NCBI GenBank assembly: GCA_963978895.1
Contig: OZ022238.1
Coordinates: 38,002,667 to 38,066,666, forward strand
Length of the DNA stretch: 64,000 bases
DNA from: Erpobdella octoculata
Lineage: Eukaryota > Annelida > Clitellata > Hirudinida > Erpobdellidae
Direction of reading: 5' to 3'
A model generated the notes under the pieces. It was given only the letters and a program-made list of their open reading frames with translations. It was not told where the DNA came from and did not search any database. This document shows, piece by piece, positions 43,730 to 54,951 of this stretch. The first letter of the stretch is position 1, and every line of letters starts with the position of its first letter. Both the position numbers and the translations under genes were made by a program.

Positions 43730-43909
43730 TTTTTCTGGTACTGTGACCGGGAAAGCGATCGGGAACGGGAAGGCGACCGGGAGCGGGAGACAAGCGGGAA
43801 GAGAAAGCGAACGGAAGCGTGAGAGCAAGCGGGAAAGGAAACGGGAGCGAGAGAGAAAAACGATCGAAAATCTTCTAAAAACCCCGGACAACGCCGGATG
43901 CCCCGCTAG
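43730..43909 (+). mobile_element. Helitron family 1, 3-prime part
   Basis: A GGGAACGGGAAGGCGACC-type minisatellite (about 43745-43860) precedes AAAACCCCGGACAACGCCGG, ATGCCC, CTAG at 43906-43909 and T. The hairpin arm differs by one base from the other copies. The 5-prime part is absent or unrecognised. Confidence 0.65.
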
Positions 43910-44358
43910 TTCTATTATAAAATATAAAGTATTTGGATGCAAGCACAGTAGCTCTGTAAATTTGATATAAATTGCCTTACATTTTGGTAACATATTTTGG
44001 TTGAAAATAACATCTTAAACAATTTTATTAACTTTTTTGATGAACCGTCCACTTTATGAATAGTCATTTGATGAATAGTCCTTTGATTAATAGTCCCTTG
44101 ATGAATAGTCCCTTGATGAATAGTCCTTGATGAACAGTCATTTGATGAATCATCCTTTGATGAACAGTCCTAGAATCTTTATTCGTATAAACCAAGGACT
44201 ACTTCTCTCAGGACATGCAGATCAAAATTCAGGCCTCTGATCTCAGAGGCCATTGCTTTGTTTAATTGTTTGACTTCCTACTGCCGGAAAAGTTTGTATT
44301 TTGTTGTTTGTGTCCATAATTCTGTTAAAGAAGATATAGAGTGAACATAAAAATGCTA

Positions 44359-46003
44359 TCAGATCATTCTAGCTCTCTTCACTGAAGTCTGGAGGAGAAC
44401 TGCATCCTTCTCGTGGTCTCGTTCCAGATTCTGAAGTCCATGAAGCAGCACATTGGAGAGATGCCTGAAGAGCCTATCGCAAGTAATGTCTATGTCATTG
44501 AAATTGGCCAATGTGCACAAGATGCCAGTGAGTCTCTTGCGGCAGCATGCCCGATGACGAGCCTTTTTCACAAAGGAAAGTCCAATCCTCACAAGTTCAA
44601 ATGTGCAGGAATGTGGTGTCTTAAACTTGCCTCTAGACACTTGGTGTATGAAATCTTTGGCCTCACTGGTGACAAGGGGCTCTTCGTCCGTAAAACCAAG
44701 CTCCTCTTCACACTTGCTTTCCAGCCAGCCTGCAACATAAGCTGCACTGCTCTCCTCACTTGCTGTCAGTGTCACTTCTGCTGTGCAGATCTCCATGTAG
44801 GCTGCATCCTCAAAGTCAACACTAATACCTAGGCAGGTGTGCTCTTTTGGCGCCGACTCAACCTCAATAGACTCCAGAAAAGAAGCTGCATGTTTGGCGA
44901 GTCGTTTTTGGCTTGCAGAAAACACATCTCTAGATGTCATAAAGCAGTTTGCCCCGGTTGTCTGTCGATAGACTCCAAATTCACCTTCGAGTCTGTCACT
45001 TTGAATTTCTCTCAAAACAACATAGTCAAATCCGGCAAAAGTGAGCAGATAGTGGCAAACAGCTTTCAGACCTTCCATGGTTTGAACTAAAGCCTTCCTG
45101 GTGTCATGAGTAAAGCATTTTATCCGTGATGCTTCATGCCCCGACTCTGCCTGCTTAAAAATCATCAAGAAAGTATCCAGGGAAGTTGAATCTTTTTCTT
45201 GGACAGCACGATGTGGGTCATTCAAACGCTGATCTTGTCCTTTTCCGGATACATTGACAGTTTTCCACCAGTTGAGGACTGTTTCAATGAAGCTAGCCGT
45301 CTGACTGCATCCTCTCAACCTCAATGCGGCAACCACTTTGTCATTGAAAACTCTCAAAACATGTTTCACATTTTGAAGTTGAAGCTTTGAAGGGAAAACA
45401 GCAGACTGTGTGAGTGGGGTTGTCTTTAGGATGTTGTCTCTCTCTTCTTTGTACAGCTGCACGACGTCTTCAAAAGATGCTGTTGCATCACCATCAAGCG
45501 TTATTTGTTTGGTCTTTTCAGTAATCCAATTGTTGCGAACGCACTTCAGGAGATGAACTGTATCAAATAAGAGGAACCAGGTACGCTCTTCATTCAGTGG
45601 ATGCTTGGCTATGGCAGTTGTCTCTGATTGTCTTTCGAACAGATTGCAAAACTGTTGATTGACCTTGTGGTTGTCTGTTATGGACCCTAAAACCTGACCA
45701 CCTGCTTTCTCTACACGAGCTGCTGCCTCTATCACAATGCCATACTGGTATTTCGCTCTCAGCTTGTGCACGGGTGTCACAGAAATCATGACGCTAGGTC
45801 CCCTGTGTAGCGCCTTCATCATTACACAGAGCATGGACGTTGCTTTACTGTTCTCATCATTTTTTGCCATGCCACTCAAAACACCACCAGCAAAAGCAAC
45901 AGTCGGCCTAATTTTCACTTCGTCGACCAGCAAGAAAACATTCTTTTGCTGGTCGATTTTAACTTTTTCAAACGTTCCTTTCAACACGGAGTACTTGGTA
46001 TAA
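44359..46003 (-). CDS. P-element/THAP9-type transposase, long open frame
   Basis: A 542-codon frame from the first Met (45987) is open to a stop at 44359, with in-frame sequence upstream to an acceptor-like TTTTTAAG near 46006. Motifs fit P-element transposases: LLVDEVKIRPTVAFAGG (catalytic strand region), LLFDTVHLLKCVRNNW, and QSDRLEGEFGVYRQTTGANC near the C-terminal side. P transposases have an RNase-H-like core with a GTP-binding insertion. The N-terminal THAP DNA-binding domain is not present here; it should lie on upstream exons at higher coordinates. No internal stop or frameshift was seen, so it may be recently active or domesticated. Confidence 0.75.
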
Positions 46004-46353
46004 ACTTAAAAATAAACTGCTTATTAATTCACTTTTTTATTGGAAAAATGCACTCATATAAACTTTGACTCTAACATGAATGTTTTACGTTACAATAGAT
46101 TTTGCGATTAGTTAGGCAGAAAAGTATAAATAGAGAGCCAAACAATAAGTGGAAATTTCACCTAGGTACTAACGATATTTTGAAAAAAGTTCTTTTGACA
46201 GACAGAAACATGGTAATACATTCAACGCTAATCAATAATGAAGAATTTTTTCACAGGTTTTTATTAGTCATTTTTTTTATCTAGATCGACCACTTAAATT
46301 TGTTGAATGTTTCTGAGTTTGGGTTAATGAAATGATTATATGTTTGTATTTAC

Positions 46354-46421
46354 CTGTTTCCTTGGTTTGCTGGCATGTATGAAATTAGCATGGACAGGTA
46401 CGCGTCAGTCATCCAATCGAG
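46354..46421 (-). other. Possible small exon upstream of the P-type transposase
   Basis: Minus strand: acceptor CAATTTTCAG before 46421, 68 bases open in one frame (LDWMTDAYLSMLISYMPANQ), and donor ACAG|GTAAAT. Its phase does not join directly to the transposase frame through the nearest acceptor. It is therefore either from another transcript, joined through an unseen exon, or chance. Confidence 0.2.
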
Positions 46422-46756
46422 CTGAAAATTGAAATATAGGCTCACTCCTTATGACAATTCATTTTATTATTGTTTAAAAAAATTTTGAAAAAAATTATTT
46501 TTAGATTAAATTTAATAATTATTAAATTAAAAAATCATCTTTAGGCTCAATAAATAAAGAATACTATTATACAACAATACTCTTAACAATTTCTAATTAT
46601 TACGACGTTTGAATATATCGCATAAAACAAATCAGGTGTACGGCTACCGATCTCAATTATTTGTTTGTCTCTAGTCAAGCTCGTGTGACGTCAGACTTTT
46701 TTGGTCCAGTGCAATTAGGTCCTTTGAAATGAAAATGCATAGATTAAAATATTTTT

Positions 46757-47435
<679 letters not shown>

Positions 47436-47495
<60 letters not shown>

Positions 47496-47515
47496 TATGT
47501 ATATATATATATAAT

Positions 47516-47549
<34 letters not shown>

Positions 47550-47569
47550 ATTAAATATGTATATATATA

Positions 47570-47632
<63 letters not shown>

Positions 47633-47693
47633 GTAGACCACGTCACTGAATCTGTCACGCTGTCATATATATATATATATATATATACATATA

Positions 47694-47750
<57 letters not shown>
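47436..47750. repeat. Complex TA-rich array
   Basis: TA runs interrupted by TTAAATATGTATA units and by a short unique phrase (GTAGACCACGTCACTGAATC at about 47634). The array ends at the putative LTR start. Confidence 0.9.
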
Positions 47751-47753
<3 letters not shown>

Positions 47754-47936
47754 AAGATGAAGATGATTCATCTTACGTATTTTCATAGTATTTGTTTATT
47801 TTATTTTATTATGTGTGCATTTTATTATGATTGGATATGTCGAAACAATAAGTCATATATATATATATATATATATGTTTTTATATATATATGTATGTGT
47901 GTATGTGTGTGTGTTTATTATTTTTTTTATCTAGAA

Positions 47937-47977
<41 letters not shown>

Positions 47978-48300
47978 TCCGGATTTTTAATGGTAAGATT
48001 GTAAATATTATTTTGTGTATGAATTTTGAGAATTTAGACAGTGTGTTAAAAGTTGAGTCTTCGAGAAGATAATAAATGTTTGAAGAGACGTGCTGCAGAG
48101 AGAAATTGGAATTAACAAAAGATTTGTTAGAAACGTGCGAAATTCTACAAAGTGAGATAATTCAGTTTTTTGAGTCCAGTTAAAAGATTATATTCAAGGA
48201 AGAATAATTAAGTTAAAATAAATTCGAGAAATATTGTGTTATAAATAACTTCGACTTTAACGTTACGAATCGCTAGAAAGCATATTCTTCTACGTTTACA
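47751..48300 (+). repeat. Candidate 5-prime LTR with internal TA and GT microsatellites
   Basis: Starts TGTAAGATGAAGATG and ends CTACGTTTACA, with TG..CA borders. It contains AATAAATG (about 48071), a plausible polyadenylation signal, and two TA arrays (47854-47877 and 47940-47972). Since the second LTR is missing, the left border is inferred. Confidence 0.5.
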
Positions 48301-48396
48301 TTGGTGACCCCGACGTATTTACGCATTTTCATCCGTAAATATAATTTCTGAAGTTGTTTGATCACAAGTGACCGAATTTTTTTTCTTTTGTGAAAG

Positions 48397-49993
48397 ATGT
48401 CTGACGAGAAATTCATTGCGATGGGACAGGCTCTCGGCTATTCCGGAGTGGATTTAAGGAGTTATGTCAAAGAGTTGAAGGATGAAGAAAGGGTTAAGAG
48501 AATGGAGGAACGGGAAGAAAAAAAGGCTCAGCAGGAGCGTGAAGATAAAATAGCACAACAAGAACGTGAACGTGAAGAGAAGAAGACTCAAGAAGCTAAA
48601 GAAGAACGAGAACTTCAACTTCTACGTGAGCGCAAACAACGCCAGCATAAATTGGAATTGAAAAAGCTGGAATTAGAGGCCCTAACAAAAAAAAAAAGAG
48701 CCAAAGGTAGAGGTAACAAAGATTCCATATCCAAAATTCTCGGAAGGTGACGACGTGGACGCATTTCTGCTCCGTTTTGAGGCATTGGCCACGGCAAATG
48801 ATCATCCAAAAAAGGGTTGGGGAATGCTTCTGGGTTCCTTGCTCAGTGCTAAGACATTGGAAGTGTTTGGCCAACTCAGCGAGAGTCATATGCAGGATTA
48901 CGAGTCGGTAAAAGAGGCACTCCTTCGCCGTTTTGGGAAGTCGGCAGAAGACTACCGAATAAAGTTTCGAGAGTCAAAGCTTGAACCAGAAGAGACTTGG
49001 GAACAGTATCTGGTGCGACTAGATAGTTACCTCAGGCGCTGGGTGGATCTCGCGGGTACAAAAAACTATTTGTTTTTGTTCCTAAAAGAGCAGTTCTTTG
49101 GAAAGTGTCCGTCGGGAATGGCTGAGTATTTGTTGGAAAAAGAAAGCGTTGACGTCAACGAGTTAAGTCGCTGGGTCAACAAGTACAGTCAAGCTCACCC
49201 AGTCAAAAGCTTGGCAAAAGTCGAAAACGCAAGCAGGATTAGCGGAAATCGTGGTCAACCAGACTCTGACTCGGGAATGGTTGGACCACGCTGTTACAAT
49301 TGCAATAAGCTGGGCCATATGGCAAAGGATTGTCATCACGCTGGACAGATCGCGAGGGACTACAGTCAAGGCACTCAAGCAACTCCAGTCATGTGCCAAG
49401 CGCGCAGAGAGGCCAACTTGACACCACCATGCAAAGATTCTGGAGTAGTGAATGCATGCGCGGTCATGGTGTTGGATGGTAAAATGAATGAGGTCCAATT
49501 AAAATGTGGATGCTTTTCACCGGTAATAGCGGATAGTTGTTTTCACTCAGGAGAAAAGTTTAAATTAACCAGAGGGTTTGGGAACAGAAAACCGGTAAAA
49601 GTTTTGAGGGACACTGGCTGTACTTCCATAATAGTAAAGGAATCATTAGTGCACCCGCGTCAGATGACCGGAAGAACAAGACCCTGTGTTTTGATCGACG
49701 GCACAGTTCGGGTGGCTCCAACAGCAGTGGTAAAAATCAAAACAGACTGGTTCAGAGGAACCAGGGAGGTGGTGTGCATGAAAAACCTACTTTGCGATCT
49801 CGTGCTGGGAAATGTTGAAGGGGTAAGGGGTTTTGATGCAATGGCGGCAGGAAAACGCTTTGGTCGGAAACCACAGAAATCCGCTTCCAGCTACGACAGC
49901 ACTCAGAGGAATGATCGGGTAAATTTTAGAAAACTCGGAGCTGTATCCAAGCAAGGAAAGAAACACGTCTGCCATTTCAAAGGTAGAAAATAA
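48397..49993 (+). pseudogene. Gag-protease polyprotein, SCAN-like gag, with frame change in an A-run
   Basis: The N-terminus (ATG at 48397) is a long charged coiled coil (EREEKKAQQEREDK). The frame then shifts by one base at an 11-A run (48687-48697). Beyond it come DDVDAFLLRFEALA, a SCAN/gag-like helical module (WEQYLVRLDSYLRRW, LKEQFFGKCPSGM), a CCHC knuckle (CYNCNKLGHMAKDC) and an aspartic protease (VLRDTGCTSIIV). The A-run could be programmed frameshifting, polymerase slippage or sequencing error. Coding is lost after 49993, although another frame continues to 50216. Confidence 0.75.
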
Positions 49994-50221
49994 AGTTGAG
50001 GCAAAAGTTCAAGCTTTGAATCCGCCAAAAGAAAGACCAAGGCTCAATCTTCTGCCTAGAGGCCAAAATGGAGGGGTGGGGAAAGATGGAAAGTTGAATT
50101 CGGCAATCTTCGGAGATGCCCGCCCTGTTGACACAGCACGCAGAGAGATAGAGATTGAGAATAAGTTGAAAGGTAACTATTTCAAAGGCAAGGAGAACAT
50201 CGGTGCTGACTTATAAATAAC

Positions 50222-50739
50222 CAATAAAAACAAATAACCCTATTATCCACCCCACATTTGAAGTCCTGGAAACCAAATTTTCAAAAAATGCTAAAAGACG
50301 TATTTCATTATTTTTGGAGTAGAAACTAAATGCTAATTTTTACTCCTGTAGCATTCACAGTTTTTGAGTAGCAACTACTTTAAAAAAAATGACCCAATTT
50401 TCCAACCCACATTTGAGGTCCGGGAAACCAAATTTTCAAAAAATGGTGAAAAACGTATCTTTTTATTTTTCAAGAAGAATCCATATACCAAATTTCAAAA
50501 TCTCCTAATTTTTGGTTTTCGAGATATATATTGTTTTAGAACAAAGTTTGTTTCCAGTTTCTTCCCCTCAGGAGCAAAGTTTTCAAAAAAATTTTTTTAG
50601 TGGATGATAACGCAATAAAAGTAATATAAGTTCCAAATTTCACGTTCCTGGGATGAGGCGTTTGAGCTCGGCGTTGATTATCAGTCAGTCAGTCAGTCAG
50701 GCAGTCAGTCAGTCAGGACATGTTTTTTTTATATATATA
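50222..50739 (-). mobile_element. Helitron family 2, 5-prime part
   Basis: One and a half 157-bp units (50230-50470) are followed by TTTCACGTTCCTGGGATGAG, GCGTTTGAGCTCGGCGTTGA and TTATCAGTCAGTCAG before ACATG and a TA run. These match the right end of 59957-61484 in the same order. The 3-prime half is missing at the junction with the LTR element. Confidence 0.65.
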
Positions 50740-51750
50740 CTAGCGGGGTTACCCGGCGTTGCCCGGGGTTTTTAGAGGTTTTTCGAATGTTTGTCCCTCT
50801 CGCTCCCGTTTCCTTCTCCACTTTCCCGTTTTCGTCGCGTTCCCGGTCGCTTTTCCGCTCTCGGTCGTTTTCCAGCTCCCGGTCGCTTTCCCGCTCAGAA
50901 GTTTTGTTATCGATTTTCTCTCTTGCTCGCGTTTCCTTCCAAGCTTGCTCTCCCGATTCCAGTCGCTTTCCGCGTTCCCGGTCGCTTTCCGCGTTCCCGG
51001 TCGCTTTCCCGTTCCCGGTCGCTTTCCCGTTCCCGGTCGCTTTCCCGTTCCCGCTCACGCTTGCTCTCCCGTTCCCGGTCATGCTTGCTTTCCCATTCCC
51101 GGTCACGGTTGCTCTCCCGTTCCCGTCCCCGTTCACGCTCATTTTCTCTTTTCCATTCTTTCATAACTTCTGTTAGCCTATAAAACGTAAAATAGATTTG
51201 CTAAGACTATATATATATATATGAATGTTTGTTGGTTAGTTTGTCTATTATAGAAACGGGAAAGCGACCCGAAACGGACAGTGAGTGGGAGCGAGAATGC
51301 GACACGGAACGGACAGCGAGCGGGAGCGGGAATGCGACCGGCAGCGGGAAAACGACCGAAAACGGGAAAGCGAACAGGAGTGGGAAAGCAGGTGGGAAAG
51401 GAAACGGGAGAGAAAGAGACAAACATTAGAAAAACCTCTAAAAAAACCCGGGCAACGCCGGGTATCTCCGCTAGTACATACATAAACACAGACACAGACA
51501 CACATACATGCACATACACATACATACATACACACATACATACGCACATACATATATATATAGTTCCCGCTCGCTCACCCGCTCCGCTCCGCTCATTTTG
51601 TGACGGATTTCAAAATTTTTTTCTCTATATTTGATTCCCCTTGACTCTCAAGATTGTGTGAAAATTTCATTACGATCGGATGAATGGTGTAGCAATGCAT
51701 AAACGCCATTAACATATATACATACAAACATTCATTTATATATATATAGA
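50740..51750 (-). mobile_element. Helitron family 1, near twin of 23179-25574 without piggyBac
   Basis: CTAG at 50743-50740, the same hairpin, the same minisatellite with fewer units, the same nested plus-oriented short Helitron (ending CTAG at 51471-51474), the same CATACATACACACATACATA-type spacer and the same 5-prime end (TCTATATATATATAAATG at 51750). The two copies look nearly identical outside the minisatellite. TTAA at 51709-51712 is the empty piggyBac site. Confidence 0.75.
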
Positions 51751-51998
51751 TAGATAATCAACGCCGAGCTAATATCCTTAATCCTAGAAACGTGATATTT
51801 GGAACTTATATTACTTTTATAGTGTAAGCACCCACTAAGAAGAGGTTTTTTGAACATTTTGCTCATAAGGATATAAAATAGGAAGATAAACTTTTTTCTA
51901 AAAACCGCATATATTAAAAACCAAAAGTGCGAACGTTTTGAGATATAGTGTCTAGATTCTTTGTAAAAATTGAAAGCTACGTGTTTCACCCTTTTTTA

Positions 51999-52680
51999 CC
52001 AATGCTTTTATTAACTCGTCGTCTCTGTTTCTCTGTCTGTCTGTTTCTCTGTCTGTCTGTTTCTCTGTCTGTCTGTTTCTCTGTCTGTTTCAAATCTTGC
52101 AATCAATTTTTGAGTCACTTCCTGATGATAGATTTTTTTCAAATTTTGCATACATGCTCAAAATAGAAGACAATGCAATATTCAATTATTAGTTTTACAA
52201 TAAGTCAATTAATTTAGTTAATTTTCTTGAGGGTTTTATCGAGGTGCTTCTTGAGGGTTTTCTTGAGGGTTTTCTTGAGGGTTTTCTTAAGGGTTTTCTT
52301 GACCACAAAACGCTAACCGACTGGCAGACTATTTTACCAAGTTAACACGAACCACACTCACTGACCGCGATTCTCAAGCGTGTACGAAATTTTCAGGAAA
52401 ATAGTTGAGATATTTAAATTCGATGCTTTTTGATGATATTTTTATTATTATTACCAATGCTTTTATTAACTCGTCGTCTCTGTTTCTCTGTCTGTCTGTT
52501 TGTTTCTCTGTCTGTCTGTTTGTTTGTTTCTCTGTCTGTTTCAAATCTTGCAATCAATTTTTGAGTCACTTCCTGATGATAGATTTTTTTCAAATTTTGC
52601 ATACATGCTCAAAATAGAAGACAATGCAATATTCAATTATTAGTTTTACAATAAGTCAATTAATTTAGTTAATTTTAATT
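51999..52680 (+). repeat. Direct repeat pair containing CTGTCTGTTT microsatellite
   Basis: A segment of about 230 bp (ACCAATGCTTTTATTAACTC, the CTGT run, then CAAATCTTGCAATCAATTTT and ATTCAATTATTAGTTTTACA) occurs at about 51999-52220 and again at about 52453-52680. A short array of CTTGAGGGTTTT units lies between them (about 52225-52300). This is probably duplication inside the Helitron. Confidence 0.8.
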
Positions 52681-53537
52681 AATTTCGATATTTCGATATA
52701 ATTAAGATATTTCGACTTTAATATAAAACAAAAGAGTAATATAAAAAAAAATTGATTGCAAAATTTGTGTTTTAATTACATATAAGAGCATTGGTTTTAA
52801 AAATTCGTTTTTAATTTACTTGTTTAAACTTTGTTTTCGGGACCTCAATTGTCGGGTGGAAAATAGAATTGTTCTTCAGAATAACTGCTACGGTATATGC
52901 TACATATGTAAAAATTAGTGTTTAGATTATATTTAAAATATAAAGATACACGTTTATCATTATTGCTTGATAATTTGGTGTCCGGGACCACCAATGTGGA
53001 ATGAAAAAAATGATTATTTTCTTAAAAACTCAGAAACTATGAAATGAAAATTTAGAAATTTAGTATTTAAACTTTTCTTTAAAAATATTTTACCATGTTT
53101 TGAAAATGTGGTTAACGGGACCTTTAATGTGGAGTGGAAAATAAAGTTGTTTGTTTTTAGATTAACTGTCACTCAAAAACTCCACAGATGTAAAAATTAT
53201 TATTTATATTTTACTTAAGCAATAAAAAATCCGTTTTTTTTACTATTTTTTGATAATTTGGCTTCAGGCACCTTAAATGTATGGGGGAAAATAAGAGTAT
53301 TTGTTTTTTCTAAATACCTCCAGTCTGAAACCCAAAATGCTAAAGATTTAAAAAATAGTATTCAGATTCTACTTAAACATTAAAAAAACACGTTTTACTT
53401 TTTTCTAAATATTAAGTTTACCGGACTTTAAATATAGAACCAGCCAACCACGGTCGTAACGACAATAAAACAAGATTTCCATTCTTGGCCGGGCCTTGAA
53501 ATTTGTGCCTACGAATTTGGCTAACGAGCCAAACGGG

Positions 53538-53898
53538 GCCTAAAAAATAATATTACGAAAACAATACTTTTTTCAAAAAACACGCTTTTATTTATGTGTG
53601 GAAAGTGCACTAAAAAGTATAAAATAATTTTTTTCCTTTCCTTCTTTATGTCATCAAATAAACTTTGACTAAAAATAAAAGCGTTGGAGCTCATCCTAAT
53701 CCATTTCCATTTCCATCATAATCCATGAATTATGATGAGCGTCCCACGCTTTTATTTTTAGTCAAAGATTATTTGATGACATATAGAAGGAAAGGAAAAA
53801 AATTATTTTATACTTTTTAGTGCACTTTCCACACATAAATAAAAACGTGTTTTTTTGAAAAGTGTATCTTTTTTCGTAATATTATTTTATAATTTTTG
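53538..53898. repeat. Foldback element, about 360 bp
   Basis: The left arm (about 53545-53690) and right arm (about 53735-53895) are inverted copies sharing AATAATATTACGAAAA, TTTATTTATGTGTGGAAAGT, GCACTAAAAAGTATAAAATA and TTTGACTAAAAATAAAAGCG. They are separated by about 45 bases. It would form a long hairpin. It resembles a MITE or a Helitron-internal palindrome; no target duplication was identified. Confidence 0.75.
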
Positions 53899-54599
53899 GT
53901 CTTGTATTAACGTTGTGTTTGCGAATCTACGTAAAAAGTCTTCGTTCAAATCTTCTTGTTTACTAAATTTGTTTGGGGCCGTCTAATTATAAAGATAAAC
54001 CACACGTCTATCATGCAGCTTTCATGGCTATTAAATGTAGGTTGACTCCGCCCATGTCACCTGCGCCAGTTGAGCGTTTTTCAGTGTGTGTGGTGTATGT
54101 GCGTTTGTATGTGCGTTTATATGCGCATATGTATAGTTATATAAGTATGTATAAGTATAAGGTGCATGCTACGTTAGCAATGATAGAGAGAACGCCGCTA
54201 TGTAGGCCTGAATTCACAGCCTGCTTATTGATTGCATTGGCGTATTTTAGTTAATTATAGTTTAAATAAATATTTTTATGATATGAAAATATTAAAATAT
54301 TGCATTGTCTTCGAAAATACATGTGTTTTGAAATTTTCAAGTCAATTGGACGTGTAGAAGTGGTCGAAAAATCAATTTTAAAAAACCTGAAAATACAACA
54401 TACAATATACAACCTACAACATACAGTGTGAAGTAAATAAAAGCGTGTAATATGCAAGTGCAGGGCTCTATGACGCGTAGATCAAATTCCCTAATTTTTA
54501 AACAAGCGAAATTGCGACGGTTACTTCTAGTGTTTCAATATATTTAAACCCAATTTTTAAAAACATTGCAAAATTATTAATATAAAATTTCAATTACAG

Positions 54600-54951
54600 G
54601 TCAATATTAGAGCAGTCAACAGCAATGCTCGTGTTACTGACATGGATTTTTAAATTACAACTTCATGGTGGACTAGAAAGCTGCTTGAAATGTTTTACTG
54701 AAGTTTTTACTTGCACAGAAAAACCAGCTTGCGCTTCTATGGATGTTGGCTTAGAGATGAAATTGTCTGTTTCTTCAAATCAACATCCATGCATTAATCC
54801 ACTGCTTCTCTGCGCTCATCTGTGCACTTTCAACAAATCTTGCGTCAGTTTTAATTATCGTAAAAACCCCAGTACTTGTCAGCTATTTGATCAACATCCG
54901 TTTATGCTCTCCTACGTTCCAAACTGCACACATTTTGAGGTTTCAAATTAG
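54600..54951 (+). CDS. PAN/apple-like domain exon, secreted protein
   Basis: A good acceptor (TTTCAATTACAG) ends at 54599. The ATG is at 54625 and the frame is open to TAG at 54949-54951. A short hydrophobic N-terminus (MLVLLTWIFKLQLHG) may be a signal peptide. The body has LLLCAHLCTFNKSCVSFNYR, then STCQLFD and VPNCTHFE, the C..C..C..FNY..C.L pattern of PAN/apple modules, which bind protein or carbohydrate extracellularly. It may end here as a small protein of about 108 residues, or splice onward from a weak GAG|GTTTCA donor. The acceptor implies an upstream non-coding exon. Confidence 0.55.

Larger units (their letters stand above)
42488..44172. repeat. Foldback repeat with TCATCAAAGGAC arms
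   Basis: The left arm (about 42488-42610) is a run of 15-17-bp units TTCATCAAAGGAC. The right arm (about 44035-44172) has the complement, TGATGAATAGTCC. The arms are therefore inverted minisatellites enclosing about 1.4 kb, which holds a SINE, a duplicated 110-bp segment and a Helitron end. No transposase or known termini were recognised. Confidence 0.6.
47751..50216 (+). mobile_element. LTR retrotransposon, 3-prime truncated (gag and protease only)
   Basis: A candidate 5-prime LTR (47751-48300, TGTAAG...TTTACA) is followed at once by TTGGTGACCCCGACG, a primer-binding-site-like sequence. Gag and protease coding follow. The element stops near 50216, where Helitron family 2 sequence begins. 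Reverse transcriptase, integrase and the 3-prime LTR are missing; a last phrase, KGKENIGAD, recalls the end of Gypsy RNase H and may mark an internal deletion junction. Confidence 0.7.
51751..54530 (+). mobile_element. Helitron family 2, diverged plus-strand copy
   Basis: GATAATCAACGCCGAGCT at about 51751 and AACGTGATATTTGGAACTTA match the family 2 leader. Diverged 157-bp units run from about 52830 to 53440 (GGGACCTCAATTGTCGGGTG, then ACCTTTAATGTGGAGTGG). GGCCGGGCC-type motifs occur near 53490. The 3-prime end aligns as CCCTAATTTTTAAACAAGCG, AAATTGCGACGG, TTACTT, CTAG at 54527-54530 before T. Extra internal segments include a duplicated CTGTCTGTTT block and a foldback. Confidence 0.5.

Noticed and set aside
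47752..47785. TGTAAGATGAA...TTCATCTTACG as a regulatory palindrome
   Set aside because: It lies at the start of the putative LTR and is more simply part of the LTR end.
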